The position numbers were made by a program, and so were the translations under genes. Shown piece by piece: positions 24,757-33,485 of a stretch of 62,968 nt of DNA (within the stretch, counting starts at the first letter, position 1; every line of letters starts with the position of its first letter). The DNA comes from DASQFY01 sp036397815 (GTDB lineage Bacteria; Chloroflexota; Limnocylindria; QHBO01): assembly GCA_036397815.1 (NCBI GenBank), contig DASWIE010000133.1, positions 1 to 62,968 on the forward strand, given 5' to 3'. The notes below the pieces were generated by a model, which searched no databases, was not told the origin of the DNA, and worked only from the letters and a program-made list of their open reading frames with translations.

Positions 24757-25285
24757 GTGCCCGGCTCGCCATCCGACCCAACGCGCGTCGTCAGCTCTGA
24801 CGCTCACCTCGGTCACACCGGCCTGGTCGAGCTCAGCTCAGGGCGCGAGATCGCCTGCCACGAGTCACCGGAACGGGCGATCGAGATCGAGCGTGCGCTT
24901 CGCGCGCATGGCGGCTTCACCTTCGAGGAGCCGGCGGAGCGCGGCAGCGGTCCGGTCCTCGATGTTCACGACGCCGCCCTCGTCGAGGTGGTTGAGCATG
25001 CCTGGACCGATGCGCTCGCCGCCGGCGACGCCGACGGCTCACGTCCCCTGATCCCGGACACCTTCCTGCTGGATTCGTACGCGGGACCGATGCGTCTCGC
25101 CGCCCTGCCGGATGGCGCCCATCGGCGCCTGGGCGCCTTCCGACTACCGCGAGATCGGCGGCATGATCGGGACGCTGGGCGCTCGGGTGGTGGCGCTGCA
25201 GGAGGGCGGCTACGCGGTCGACGCCATCGGTGCCAACGCGGTCGCCTTCCTGACCGGCCTGCGCGATGCGCAGGCCGCACCCTGA
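24757..25285 (+). pseudogene. histone-deacetylase/acetylpolyamine-amidohydrolase family gene with its core deleted
   Basis: From GTG 24757 the first 120 codons match the start of this family (DAHLGHTGLVELSSGREI, ESPERAIEIERAL, VHDAALVEVVEHAW, IPDTF). Near 25140 the match jumps, in another frame, to the family's C-terminal end (DYREIGGMIGTLGARV, LQEGGYAVDAIG, AFLTGLRDA) and ends at TGA 25285. The central 170 or so residues with the zinc ligands and catalytic histidines are missing. The remnant should be inactive. The promoter is intact (TACACT, eight-base gap). Confidence 0.7.
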
Positions 25286-26710
25286 TCAGCCGGTGAGGAT
25301 CTCGGCAAAGGCGGCCGGATCCACGTTGCCGCCGCTGATGACGATGACGCGCCTGTCGTCACCCTCCGGCTGCGGCGCAACTCCAGAGAGGTGCGCGGCC
25401 ATGGCTGCGGCACCCGAGGCCTCGACGACGAGCCGTGCGCGACTGGCGAGCCGGCGCATCGCCTCTGCCATCTCCTCCTCGCTGACCGTGACGATCTCGT
25501 CCATGTAGCGCCGCAGGTGGAGGAACGGCAGCCAGCCGAGCTGCTCCACCCGCAGGCCGTCGGCCATCGTTCTTGTCGTGCGTGACGCGTCCCAGTGCAC
25601 GATCTCGCCGGCGGCGAGCGACTCGCGCGCGTCGGCGGCCAGCTCGGGCTCCACCCCGATCACCAGCGCCTCCGGCGCGAGCGCCTTGATGGCGGTGGCG
25701 ATCCCCGAGGAGAGGCCCCCGCCGGAGACCGGTATCAGGACGCTGGTGACGCCGGGCAGGTCCTCGGCGATCTCCAGTCCGCAGGTCCCCTGGCCGGCGA
25801 TGATGCGTCGGTCGTCGTACGGCTCGATCATGACCAGGCCGTCCCGCGCCACCAGGTCGAGCGCGATCCGGTGCCGCTCCTCGGAGCCGGGCCCGGTGAA
25901 GACGACCTCGGCGCCGTCGCGTCGCACGCCGTCGACCTTGATCTTCGGCGCAGACTCCGGCATCACGATCGTCGCCCGCGCGCCGAGCAGCCGCGCGGCC
26001 CGGGCCACCGCCTGGGCGTGGTTGCCCGACGAGTAGGTGACCACGCCCCGCGCGCGCTCGTCGTCTGTCAGGGAGGCGACGGCGTTGTAGGCCCCGCGCA
26101 TCTTGAAGGCGCCCACCGGCTGGAGGCTCTCCGGCTTCAGCCACGTCCGATCGTCCCAGAACAGGAGCGGCGTGCGCACCGCCACTCCCCGGATCCGCGC
26201 GGCGGCCTCGCGGATCTCGTCGAGCGTTACGAGCTCCAGGCCGTCGAGCTGGTCGGCGTGCTCCTCCAGGTGGGCGACCAGGAAGCGCTCCAAGATCTGC
26301 GGCAGTGACAGCTCCCCGAGCCGCGGATGCAGCCCGCGCGCTCCCCACGCCTCGTCGTCGAGGGCGCCGAGCGTCGCGGTCACCTCGGCCAGCTGCGCGG
26401 TGACGGACCGCAGCAGCTTCGCAGGGTCGGTCCGTCGCTCACGCTCGATGGCTGCCAGGCGCCCAGGATCCTCGCGGGTGCGTCCGAACGGGATCGGCTC
26501 CTGCGTCCCGCCCGCCCTTGCGGCCAAGATGTGGCGTATCTGGTCGAGCCAGTAGCCCGGAAACTCGGCGAGGTGGGCCCACACCTGCCCCGCCTCCCAG
26601 CGCTCCGTCGCTCCGGGGTCCGGATCGGTCAGGCCCAATGGAACCGGCCGTGCGGCGTGCTCGGCGAGCCGACGCTCGGCACGGGTAAGGCGGTCGAGGA
26701 AAGGGGTCAT
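25286..26710 (-). CDS. DinB-like domain fused to PLP-dependent threonine/serine dehydratase
   Basis: 474 residues in one frame. Residues 1-155 form a four-helix DinB/maleylpyruvate-isomerase-like domain (WEAGQVWAHLAEFPGYWLDQIRHI and HLEEHADQL give spaced histidines). Residues 158-474 are a serine/threonine dehydratase or racemase: GAFKMRGAYN with the PLP lysine, SSGNHAQAVA, PVSGGGLSSG and a final SGGNVD. It deaminates or racemises hydroxy amino acids, with threonine to 2-oxobutanoate the commonest reaction. The two parts join without a linker. ATGA overlap with the FAH gene. Confidence 0.83.
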   Translation of the reverse strand: MTPFLDRLTRAERRLAEHAARPVPLGLTDPDPGATERWEAGQVWAHLAEFPGYWLDQIRHILAARAGGTQEPIPFGRTREDPGRLAAIERERRTDPAKLLRSVTAQLAEVTATLGALDDEAWGARGLHPRLGELSLPQILERFLVAHLEEHADQLDGLELVTLDEIREAAARIRGVAVRTPLLFWDDRTWLKPESLQPVGAFKMRGAYNAVASLTDDERARGVVTYSSGNHAQAVARAARLLGARATIVMPESAPKIKVDGVRRDGAEVVFTGPGSEERHRIALDLVARDGLVMIEPYDDRRIIAGQGTCGLEIAEDLPGVTSVLIPVSGGGLSSGIATAIKALAPEALVIGVEPELAADARESLAAGEIVHWDASRTTRTMADGLRVEQLGWLPFLHLRRYMDEIVTVSEEEMAEAMRRLASRARLVVEASGAAAMAAHLSGVAPQPEGDDRRVIVISGGNVDPAAFAEILTG

Positions 26711-27717
26711 GGGTGCGCAACGACCGGGTTGACGAGCTCGCCGAGCCGCTCGACCGCAAGGCTGACGCGATCGCCGGGCTCGAGCCAGCGCTTGAAGGCC
26801 TCATCCTTGATCTCCAGCAGGCAGCCGCTGCCGACGGTGCCCGACCCGAGCAGGTCGCCGGGGCGCAGCCGCACGTCGGCGCTGGCGCGGGCCACCATCT
26901 CACCAAACGAGAACTGCGCGTCGGCCCACGTCCCGCCGCTCAACTCCGTCCCGTTGACCGTCGCCGTCATCGCCAGCTCGTACCCCTTTCCCTTCCGAGC
27001 ATCGGTCAATTCGTCGGGCGTGACCAGCCATGGACCGATGGAGGACGCGAAGTCCTTGCCCTTGGCGGGCCCCAGCCGCACGGTAGTCTCCTCGCGCTGC
27101 AGGTCGCGAGCGCTCCAGTCGTTGAAGATCATGTACCCGCCGATCGCATCCTCGCCCTCGGCCGCGCCAAGGTCCTTCACCGGCGTGTCGACCAGGGCGG
27201 CCACCTCCAGCTCGTAGTCGAGCTCCTGCGAGGCGGCCGGGCACCACACGGGGTCCCCCGGTCCGCGGATCTCGCTGACGTTGGAGAAGTAGAAGATCGG
27301 CAGCCGGTACCACGCCTCGGGCACCGTGCCGCCACGGCGCTCCCACACGGTCTTGACATGCCGCTCGAAAGCGTAGAAGTCGCGGAGCGAGGTCGGCTGC
27401 AGCACCGGCGGGCCGAAGACCAGGTCAGCAGCGTCGAAGATGGCCTCGTCGTCGTCAGTCGCGGCAGCGTAGCCCTCGACGATCTCGGCGAGCGCCGCCA
27501 CGCGAAGGCCGCGCGCGAGGTGCTCGTCCAGGGTCGTGAGCGCCTGCCGAAAGAGGGGTGAGTTGTGCGCGCGGCGCGGATCCTCCACGACCAAACCCTG
27601 CCGAGCCTCCTCCAGGTCGAGCCAGAGCCTCGGTTTCGGTCCGGAATCGCGGGCGGCCGCTAGCCGCCAGGGCGCGCCTGCGGGCGCGTGGCGTTCTCGA
27701 ACGTGCGCAACCTTCAT
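26707..27717 (-). CDS. fumarylacetoacetate hydrolase family protein
   Basis: 336 residues. DFYAFERHVKTVWERRGG, IFYFSNVSEIRGPGD, the metal ligands in QELDYELEVA and the catalytic stretch YMIFNDWSARDLQ mark an FAH fold; GSGTVGSGC is also typical. Close to hppD, it likely splits fumarylacetoacetate into fumarate and acetoacetate, the last step of tyrosine breakdown, though related decarboxylases or hydratases share the fold. Leaderless layout: TAGACT, eight bases, ATG. Confidence 0.82.
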   Translation of the reverse strand: MKVAHVRERHAPAGAPWRLAAARDSGPKPRLWLDLEEARQGLVVEDPRRAHNSPLFRQALTTLDEHLARGLRVAALAEIVEGYAAATDDDEAIFDAADLVFGPPVLQPTSLRDFYAFERHVKTVWERRGGTVPEAWYRLPIFYFSNVSEIRGPGDPVWCPAASQELDYELEVAALVDTPVKDLGAAEGEDAIGGYMIFNDWSARDLQREETTVRLGPAKGKDFASSIGPWLVTPDELTDARKGKGYELAMTATVNGTELSGGTWADAQFSFGEMVARASADVRLRPGDLLGSGTVGSGCLLEIKDEAFKRWLEPGDRVSLAVERLGELVNPVVAHP

Positions 27718-27740
27718 CGCCGACGAGTCTACGGGCGACT

Positions 27741-27908
27741 TCAGTCGCGGGACGCCACCTGCTGGCAGCCGTCCTCCACGAATACCTCCTCGGCTCGCAC
27801 CTCATCGGTCATTGCCTGGTTCCAGTCGGCCACCCGCACCAGGCGAGGACGGTGCAGGACGTCGATCTTGCCGGAGCCCCAGGGATCCTGCCGGTTGTCC
27901 CATTCGAG
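27741..27908 (-). other. 55-codon open frame in phase behind the hppD stop
   Basis: After the hppD TAG the same frame stays open for 55 codons (LEWDNRQDPWGSGKIDVLHR, VRVADWNQAMTDEVRAEEVF, VEDGCQQVASRD) with GC-rich third positions. It has an internal ATG at the GACCGATG copy. I do not recognise the peptide. It could be a separate small gene, a remnant, or rare readthrough of the amber codon. Confidence 0.3.
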
Positions 27909-29042
27909 CTAGAGGTTGCCGCGTCGCTCCTGCTCGCGCTCGATCGCCTCGAAGAGCGCCTTGAAGTTGCCCACCCCAAAGCCCCGCGAGCCGTGCCGCT
28001 CGATGATCTCGAAGAAGAAGGTGGGTCGGTCCTGCACCGGCTTGGTGAAGATCTGGAGCAGGTAGCCCTCCTCGTCCCGATCGGCCTCGATGCCGAGCTC
28101 CTCGAGGGTCTCCATCGGCACACCAACATCGCCGACCCGATCGGGAAGCGACTCGTAGTAGGCGTGCGGCAGGCCCAGGAACTCGACGCCGCGCTCGCGC
28201 AGCGCGCGCACGGTGCCGACGATGTCCTCGGTCCGCATCGCGATGTGCTGTGTTCCGGCGTCGAGGTAGTAGTCGAGGAACTCCTGGATCTGGCTCTTGC
28301 GCTTGCCCTCGGCCGGCTCGTTGATCGGGAACTTGACCCGCCCGTTGCCGTTCTGCATGACCTTGCTCATCAGCGCCGAGTACTCGGTGTGGATCACCTT
28401 GTCGTCGTAGTGGATGAGCTGGCTGAAGCCCATCGCGTCGCGGTAGAAGTCGACGAATCGGTTCATGTCGCCCAGGGCCACGTTGCCCACGCAGTGGTCC
28501 ACCTCGAGCAGGTTCTGGCCTGTCGGTGCCACCGCCGGCTTGGTGACGCGGTGATAGCCAGGCGCGAAGGCGCCGCGGTAATCGGCCCGATCGACGAAGG
28601 AGTGGATCACCTGGCCGTAGGTATGGATTGCGCTGCGGCGCAGGACGCCCTTCTCACCCTCGAGCGCGGTCGGCTCCTGGGCCGATGCTGCTCCCCGGGT
28701 TGTCGTCTCGCGCCAGGCCGACTCCACGTCGTCGACGGCGAACGCGATGTCGTGCACCCCGTCTCCGTGCAGGCGCACGTGGTCGGCCACCTCGCCCTCC
28801 GGCCCCAGCGGGGCGGTGAACACAAAGCGGATCTGGTTCTGGACCATCACGTAGCTGGCGCGGTCGCGCACCCCGGTCTCGAGCCCGGCGTAGGCGACCG
28901 GCGTGAAGCCCCACAACATCCGATAGTAGGCTGCCGCCTGCTTGGCGTTGCCCACCCAGAACTCGACGTGGTCGATTCCCTTCAGCGGGAGGAAGTCGGT
29001 GGCAGGCTGTGCCGCAGCGGAAGCCGGATGCGTGGTGGTCAT
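27909..29042 (-). CDS. hppD: 4-hydroxyphenylpyruvate dioxygenase
   Basis: 377 residues with two VOC-like halves. Iron ligands are in LLEVDHCVGNV, GTQHIAMRTEDI and FFFEIIERHG; HGDGVHDIAFAV and GFGVGNFKALFEAIEREQ are standard. It makes homogentisate from 4-hydroxyphenylpyruvate. TAGGAT lies six bases before the ATG (leaderless layout). It precedes the FAH-family gene; hmgA is 5 kb further on. Confidence 0.93.
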   Translation of the reverse strand: MTTTHPASAAAQPATDFLPLKGIDHVEFWVGNAKQAAAYYRMLWGFTPVAYAGLETGVRDRASYVMVQNQIRFVFTAPLGPEGEVADHVRLHGDGVHDIAFAVDDVESAWRETTTRGAASAQEPTALEGEKGVLRRSAIHTYGQVIHSFVDRADYRGAFAPGYHRVTKPAVAPTGQNLLEVDHCVGNVALGDMNRFVDFYRDAMGFSQLIHYDDKVIHTEYSALMSKVMQNGNGRVKFPINEPAEGKRKSQIQEFLDYYLDAGTQHIAMRTEDIVGTVRALRERGVEFLGLPHAYYESLPDRVGDVGVPMETLEELGIEADRDEEGYLLQIFTKPVQDRPTFFFEIIERHGSRGFGVGNFKALFEAIEREQERRGNL

Positions 29043-29085
29043 GCCTCAATCCTACGGCCGATGTCGAGCGGCCGACGGCCTGCGC

Positions 29086-29820
29086 TCAGCCGAAGTCGGC
29101 GCTCAACGCCACATCGATCATGCGCTCCACGGCCGATTCGAGCTCGGCCGGGCTGAGGTAGGTGTGCTCCTGGTTGGCCTCTCCCGTGTCGACGTCGACG
29201 ACCACGCCGAGGCACGCCGCCTGCACGCCGCGCGACGCGGCCAGGTAGAAGAGCGCGCTGGCCTCCATCTCGACCGCCAGCGCCCCGGCCTCGCGCCAGG
29301 GACGCACGAAGTTCGGGTCGGGATGGTAATGGGAGAAGACGTCGATGGTGGCGATAGGCCCAACCCGGAAGGCCACCCCCAGCTTTTCCGCGGCGTGGAC
29401 CAGGGCGTGGGTCAGCGCGAAGTCAGCGGCCGGCGCGTAGGGCTTGCCGCCCATGAACGTGGCGGTGGTGCCATCGGCGGGCGTCGAGGCGGTGGCGATG
29501 ATGAGCTCGCCAAGGCGGATCTCGGCCTGCAGGGCGCCGGTCGTGCCAACCCGCACGAGCTGCCGGGCACCGAGGCGCAGCAGCTCCTCGGTGACGATGG
29601 CGATCGAAGGTGGTCCCATGCCGGTGGTCTGCACGCTGATCGGGCGCCCCCCCACGGTGCCGGTATAGCCGAACAGCCCGCGGTTATCGTTGACCAGCCG
29701 CGCTCCCGCCAGGCCGCCATCGAAGCGCGTGGCGATGGTGGTGGCGCGCTGCGGATCGCCGGGCAGCAGCACGAGCGGGGCGTAGTCGCCCGGCTCCGCG
29801 TGGAGGTGGATCTGTTGCAT
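29086..29820 (-). CDS. nucleoside phosphorylase (Udp/DeoD family)
   Basis: 244 residues. LPGDPQRA is the phosphate-binding start, then GMGPPSIAIV, RVGTTGALQ, and AVEMEASALFYLA near the C-terminus with the ribose-binding Met-Glu. It cleaves a ribonucleoside with phosphate to a base and ribose-1-phosphate; whether uridine or purines are preferred is not decided. Leaderless layout: TAGGCT, eight bases, ATG. It lies just downstream of the GntR regulator on the same strand. Confidence 0.85.
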   Translation of the reverse strand: MQQIHLHAEPGDYAPLVLLPGDPQRATTIATRFDGGLAGARLVNDNRGLFGYTGTVGGRPISVQTTGMGPPSIAIVTEELLRLGARQLVRVGTTGALQAEIRLGELIIATASTPADGTTATFMGGKPYAPAADFALTHALVHAAEKLGVAFRVGPIATIDVFSHYHPDPNFVRPWREAGALAVEMEASALFYLAASRGVQAACLGVVVDVDTGEANQEHTYLSPAELESAVERMIDVALSADFG

Positions 29821-29837
29821 CGGGCTCTAGCCTAGCG

Positions 29838-30578
29838 CTACGGCGGCTGCGCCTCCGCCTCGATCCACGCGATCGCGGCCGCCGCTCGGGCCGCAGATGC
29901 CTGACGCCCAGCCTCGATGGCATCCACAAGCGCGGCATGCAGGCCATCCAGCCTCTGATCACTCGCCAGCCGCCGGGCTCTGGCCCGTAGGTGCGACCGA
30001 AGCCCTACGCAGGCCAGCCGATGGAGGCTCATGGCGAGCACATTCCCGGCCGCCTGCGCAACACGTTGGTGAAACTCGAAGTCCGCGTCGGTGAAGGTGT
30101 CGGGATTCCCGGACCTGCTGGCCAGCCGGCGCTCTCCAAGGGCGAACCGAACCTCTCGTAGCTTATGGGGTGTGCCACGGCGGGTGGCGGTCGCCGCGAT
30201 CACGCCCTCCAGGCCGGATCGAAGCTCGTCAAGCTCCCTTCGCGTCGCGCGGCGATTCGCGACCTTCAGGACCCTGGCGGCGCGCGGTCGGCGTGACACG
30301 AACGCTCCGACACCGTGCCGCACCTCGACCAACCCGATCGCCTGGAGAGCTGCCATCGCTTCCCGGACGACGGGCAGGCTGACGCCGAGCTCGCGAGCGA
30401 GCATTCTCGACGATTCCAGCCCTTGTCCGGGGCGAACGTCGCCTGATTGAATCGAACGCCTGATCGCGTCCGCCGCCCGTTCCGCCGCGGAGGCTCGCGA
30501 GAGGGGAAGTAGTCCTGCTGGTCGACTCCACCACGTCTCGCGGGAAGGTTGTCGCTTCGTTTGTTGCCTTCGTCGCAT
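29838..30578 (-). CDS. GntR/FadR-type (FCD) transcription regulator
   Basis: About 246 residues. A winged helix-turn-helix near residues 30-95 (AADAIRRSIQSGDVRPGQGL, MLARELGVSLPVVREAMAAL, GLVEVRHGVGAFVS) precedes an all-helical FCD domain (DADFEFHQRVAQAAGN carries the Asp/His metal or ligand site). ATG 30578 and GTG 30584 are both possible after GAGGAG. Its promoter overlaps the 25-bp palindrome at 30594, which suggests self-repression. The same palindrome occurs before csaA at 45756. Confidence 0.85.
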   Translation of the reverse strand: MRRRQQTKRQPSRETWWSRPAGLLPLSRASAAERAADAIRRSIQSGDVRPGQGLESSRMLARELGVSLPVVREAMAALQAIGLVEVRHGVGAFVSRRPRAARVLKVANRRATRRELDELRSGLEGVIAATATRRGTPHKLREVRFALGERRLASRSGNPDTFTDADFEFHQRVAQAAGNVLAMSLHRLACVGLRSHLRARARRLASDQRLDGLHAALVDAIEAGRQASAARAAAAIAWIEAEAQPP

Positions 30579-30593
30579 CCCCACTCTCCTCGT

Positions 30594-30618
30594 TAGTGTT
30601 CAGGTGTCCTGAACACTA
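30594..30618. promoter_or_regulatory. 25-bp palindromic operator between gntR and IMPase
   Basis: Perfect 11-bp arms TAGTGTTCAGG and CCTGAACACTA around TGT. It overlaps a TAGTGT hexamer of the leftward gntR promoter and lies about 75 bp before the rightward IMPase start. Its width and symmetry suit a GntR dimer. Confidence 0.7.
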
Positions 30619-30687
30619 CGGAGGGACCCTTATTCGGGGCTTACTCCTCGGTTCCATCACGCGGCGTGTGGGCTAGCATCGCGGGCG

Positions 30688-31536
30688 ATGGCTGAAGGTA
30701 CCCAGGCAACAGCCTCCCCCTACGCTGCGGAGCTGGCGTTCGCCAAGGAGCAGGCGAAGCTGGCGGGCCAGCTGCTGGTGGCCAGCTATGAGCGCGTCCT
30801 GCGCATCGACCGCAAGAGCAAGCGCGACGTCGTGACCGAGGTGGACTACGCCTCCGAGCGCCTCATCCTCGAGGCGATCCGAGCGCGCTATCCGAATGAT
30901 GCGGTGCTGGCCGAGGAGTCGGGGCATCACGAGCGGCACGCATCTCGGGGGCGCCCCAGCGGGCGGACGTGGGTGATCGATCCCCTCGACGGAACCGTCA
31001 ACTACGCCAATGGGATTCCCTACTTCTGTGTCTCCATCGGTCTCGTCGATGACGGGCGGCCGGCGGTGGGCGTGGTTCTGGATCCGTTGCGAGACGACTG
31101 CTTTGCGGCGACGGCGGACGGCCAGGCAACGCTGAACGGAGAACCGATCGACGCCTCGGACAAAGAGGTGCTCGGCGACTTCGTGGTCAGCCTGGCGATC
31201 ATCGGTCGCGGGGGAATCGGACGCGAACGGCGGATTGGACGCGAGATCCGGATTCCGCGGCGGATGGGAAGCGCAGCGCTGTCACTGGCCTACGTCGGAT
31301 CGGGTCGCTTCGACGCCTTCGTGCAGAACGGCGGCCTCTCGCTGTGGGACGTGGCCGCGGCCGGTCTGATCGCGGAGCGGGGTGGCGCGACGGTCAGCGA
31401 CCTGCGCGGCGGCCCGTGGTGGGATCCGAAGAGGCGCGGCGCGGGGGTGAGCATCGTCGCGGCCCCGGCGCCGCACCACGGTGAGCTGCTCGCGCTGCTC
31501 GCCGCCAGCGGCACGACGGTGCGGACCAGGCGCTAG
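30688..31536 (+). CDS. inositol-monophosphatase family protein
   Basis: 282 residues. Metal-binding motifs are present: VTEVDYASE, LAEESG, WVIDPLDGTVNYANGIPYF and LSLWDVAAAGLIAERGG. It hydrolyses a phosphomonoester such as inositol-1-phosphate, a histidinol-phosphate-like compound or 3',5'-PAP. TAGCAT lies eight bases before the ATG. Its stop overlaps the convergent Nudix stop within CTAG. The GntR operator lies just upstream. Confidence 0.87.
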   Translation: MAEGTQATASPYAAELAFAKEQAKLAGQLLVASYERVLRIDRKSKRDVVTEVDYASERLILEAIRARYPNDAVLAEESGHHERHASRGRPSGRTWVIDPLDGTVNYANGIPYFCVSIGLVDDGRPAVGVVLDPLRDDCFAATADGQATLNGEPIDASDKEVLGDFVVSLAIIGRGGIGRERRIGREIRIPRRMGSAALSLAYVGSGRFDAFVQNGGLSLWDVAAAGLIAERGGATVSDLRGGPWWDPKRRGAGVSIVAAPAPHHGELLALLAASGTTVRTRR

Positions 31537-32222
31537 GCCTCGACGGGCCCGGACTCGGAGGCGCGCACCTGGCCCAGCACCGTGACGAACATGGCCAGCG
31601 TTCGGGCGGTCGCGCCCCAGATCCGCTGGCCGGCGAATCGATACACGCCGGCCTGCAGGCGCCAGCCGGGCCCCTCGATCAGCTCGTCCGTGACGGCGCC
31701 CGGGTTCAGGAGATGGCGCACCGGGAGCTCGACGATCGTCGCCACCTCGTCGGTGTGCGGGATGAGCTCGGGTCGAGACGGCAGGGCGCCGACGAAGGGA
31801 AGCAGCTCGAAGTTGGAGACCGGGATCCAGATCTCGTCCAGGGTGCCGAGGAGATGGACGGCGGCGGGCGTGACGCCGATCTCCTCCCACGCCTCGCGCA
31901 GGGCGGTCGCCTCGCGGGAGGGATCGGTTGCGTCGACTGCACCACCCGGCAGCGACACCTCGCCGGCGTGCGCGCGCATCTCCGCGTGCCGCACGGTGAG
32001 CGGTACGGTCAGCTCCCCGTCGGGGCCGGGGTAGAGGAGCAGCAGCGTGGAGGCCGGCCGGGCCGCCGGAAAGGCAGCCCGGTCGTAGCGCGGCAGGTTG
32101 GTCCGGCCGCTAGCATCTCGCGGCGCGAAGCGTGGGTCGGCCGCGATGGGTCGCGGCACGCGTCGGAGGGCATCCGCGATCGCTTCCTCCCATCGGTCTT
32201 CAACCCGTAAGATTCGATCCAT
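31533..32222 (-). CDS. Nudix hydrolase, CoA-pyrophosphatase type
   Basis: 229 residues. The Nudix region LPGGAVDATDPSREATALREAWEEIGV has the extra-spaced form of CoA pyrophosphatases, preceded by AHAGEVSLPGG. It should cut CoA or similar dinucleotide-type substrates into phosphopantetheine and 3',5'-ADP. It starts on ATG 32222, whose bases overlap the start codon of the opposite gene (CATG), and ends in a CTAG overlap with the IMPase stop. Confidence 0.85.
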   Translation of the reverse strand: MDRILRVEDRWEEAIADALRRVPRPIAADPRFAPRDASGRTNLPRYDRAAFPAARPASTLLLLYPGPDGELTVPLTVRHAEMRAHAGEVSLPGGAVDATDPSREATALREAWEEIGVTPAAVHLLGTLDEIWIPVSNFELLPFVGALPSRPELIPHTDEVATIVELPVRHLLNPGAVTDELIEGPGWRLQAGVYRFAGQRIWGATARTLAMFVTVLGQVRASESGPVEA

Positions 32223-32676
32223 GGCCCTGCCAAACTCGCCGGCGATCTCGGATCGCGATGCGCGGACGCGTGCGGCCCTCTACCGGACGCGCCTGCTCGT
32301 GAACCGCACCCCTCACTTGACCACGCAGACCCGGCGCGAGGCAAATCGAGCGCTGGACATGCTGGGGAGCCAGCTGGGACTGAACCAGGTGAGCGTGAGC
32401 GAGTCGGCGCGTGCCATCGAGCTGTTGAACCGCGCGCACCCTTCGATGCTCTTCGACCTGCTTCGGGACCCCGGCTTCGTCGCTCGGTTCGGCTCCGCGC
32501 TGCGCCACCTTGGGCTGCGGGGCATCGAGCAGCGGCTGGACGAGGTTCCGGGCTCGGTGATGGTGGACCCGATCCCGGGACCCACCGGCGGACGCCGCCA
32601 CCGCGACGAGCTGCCCCCGGAGCAGCGGGTCGATGCCGAGGGCCGGCCGCTGCCCCCACCACCCGGCTCCTCCTAG
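32221..32676 (+). CDS. hypothetical protein, 151 residues
   Basis: ATG at 32221 has TAAGAT seven bases upstream, which selects it over a longer frame that lies inside the Nudix gene. The product is mainly helical (RDARTRAALYRTRLLVNRT, EANRALDMLGSQLGL, ESARAIELLNRA, LFDLLRDPGFVARFGSALR) with a Pro-rich end. No family recognised. It ends in a CTAG stop overlap with the ECF ATPase. Confidence 0.6.
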   Translation: MALPNSPAISDRDARTRAALYRTRLLVNRTPHLTTQTRREANRALDMLGSQLGLNQVSVSESARAIELLNRAHPSMLFDLLRDPGFVARFGSALRHLGLRGIEQRLDEVPGSVMVDPIPGPTGGRRHRDELPPEQRVDAEGRPLPPPPGSS

Positions 32677-33485
32677 GCGCTCGCCTTCAGGGCGCGAATC
32701 AGATCCTCATCGGTGGGGGTGGGGCCCAGCCCGAGACGGGCGCCCAGCCGCGACGGCAGTGGGGGCTCCAGGTAAGTGGAGCGCAGCACCTCCCAGGAGC
32801 GCTCGTCGAAGACCGATGCCGGCGGTCCGTCCAGGATCACGCGTCCCGCTCGCATGACCACGACGCGGTCGAAGGTCGAGGCCACGAAGTCCATGTCGTG
32901 GCTGATGGCGATGATCGTTCGGCCGGCCGCGTGCGCCGAGTCGACGGCGGACCGGACGATCGCCACGCCACGCAGGTCCTGGCCGGTGGTCGGCTCGTCC
33001 AGCACGAGGACGGGGGTGCGCATGGCCAGGACCGATGCCATGGCCAGCAGCTTCCGTCGGGACGCGCCGAGGTCGTATGGGTTGGTGCGCGCCTCGCCGC
33101 TCAAGCCGACCGCCTCGAGCGCCTCGTCGACGGCGGACCGCAGCTGCGACCCGCGCATCCCGAGGTTGCGCGGGCCGAACTCGACCTCTGCCCGGACCGA
33201 GCCGGCGAAGATCTGCTGGTCGGGATCCTGGAAGACGAGACCGATGCTGCGAGCCAGCTCCGCGACCGTGTGCGACGCCACATCCGTGCCGTCCAGCAGG
33301 ACGCGGCCTGACGTCGGCCGCAGCAGGCCGTTCAGGTGCCGGACCAGCGTGGTCTTGCCACTGCCGTTCTGCCCCACCACGGCGACCCGTTCGCCGCTCG
33401 CGATCCGCAGGTCAACTCCGTCGAGTGCGCGCACGCCGCCGGCCCGGTAGACGTGCGCCACCGACTCGAACGCCAGCTCGGTCAC
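32673..33485 (-). CDS. ECF transporter ATPase (EcfA-like)
   Basis: 270 residues with GQNGSGKTT, the ECF-type Q-loop FQDPDQQIFAGSV, an altered signature stretch LGASRRKLLAMAS, and Walker B VLVLDEPTTG then SHD. The signature helix normally reads LSGGxxQR; here it is LGASRRKL, a clear departure. It pairs with the next ATPase, which keeps a normal signature. Last gene of the five-gene nucleoside hydrolase-ECF operon. Confidence 0.85.
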   Translation of the reverse strand: MTELAFESVAHVYRAGGVRALDGVDLRIASGERVAVVGQNGSGKTTLVRHLNGLLRPTSGRVLLDGTDVASHTVAELARSIGLVFQDPDQQIFAGSVRAEVEFGPRNLGMRGSQLRSAVDEALEAVGLSGEARTNPYDLGASRRKLLAMASVLAMRTPVLVLDEPTTGQDLRGVAIVRSAVDSAHAAGRTIIAISHDMDFVASTFDRVVVMRAGRVILDGPPASVFDERSWEVLRSTYLEPPLPSRLGARLGLGPTPTDEDLIRALKASA

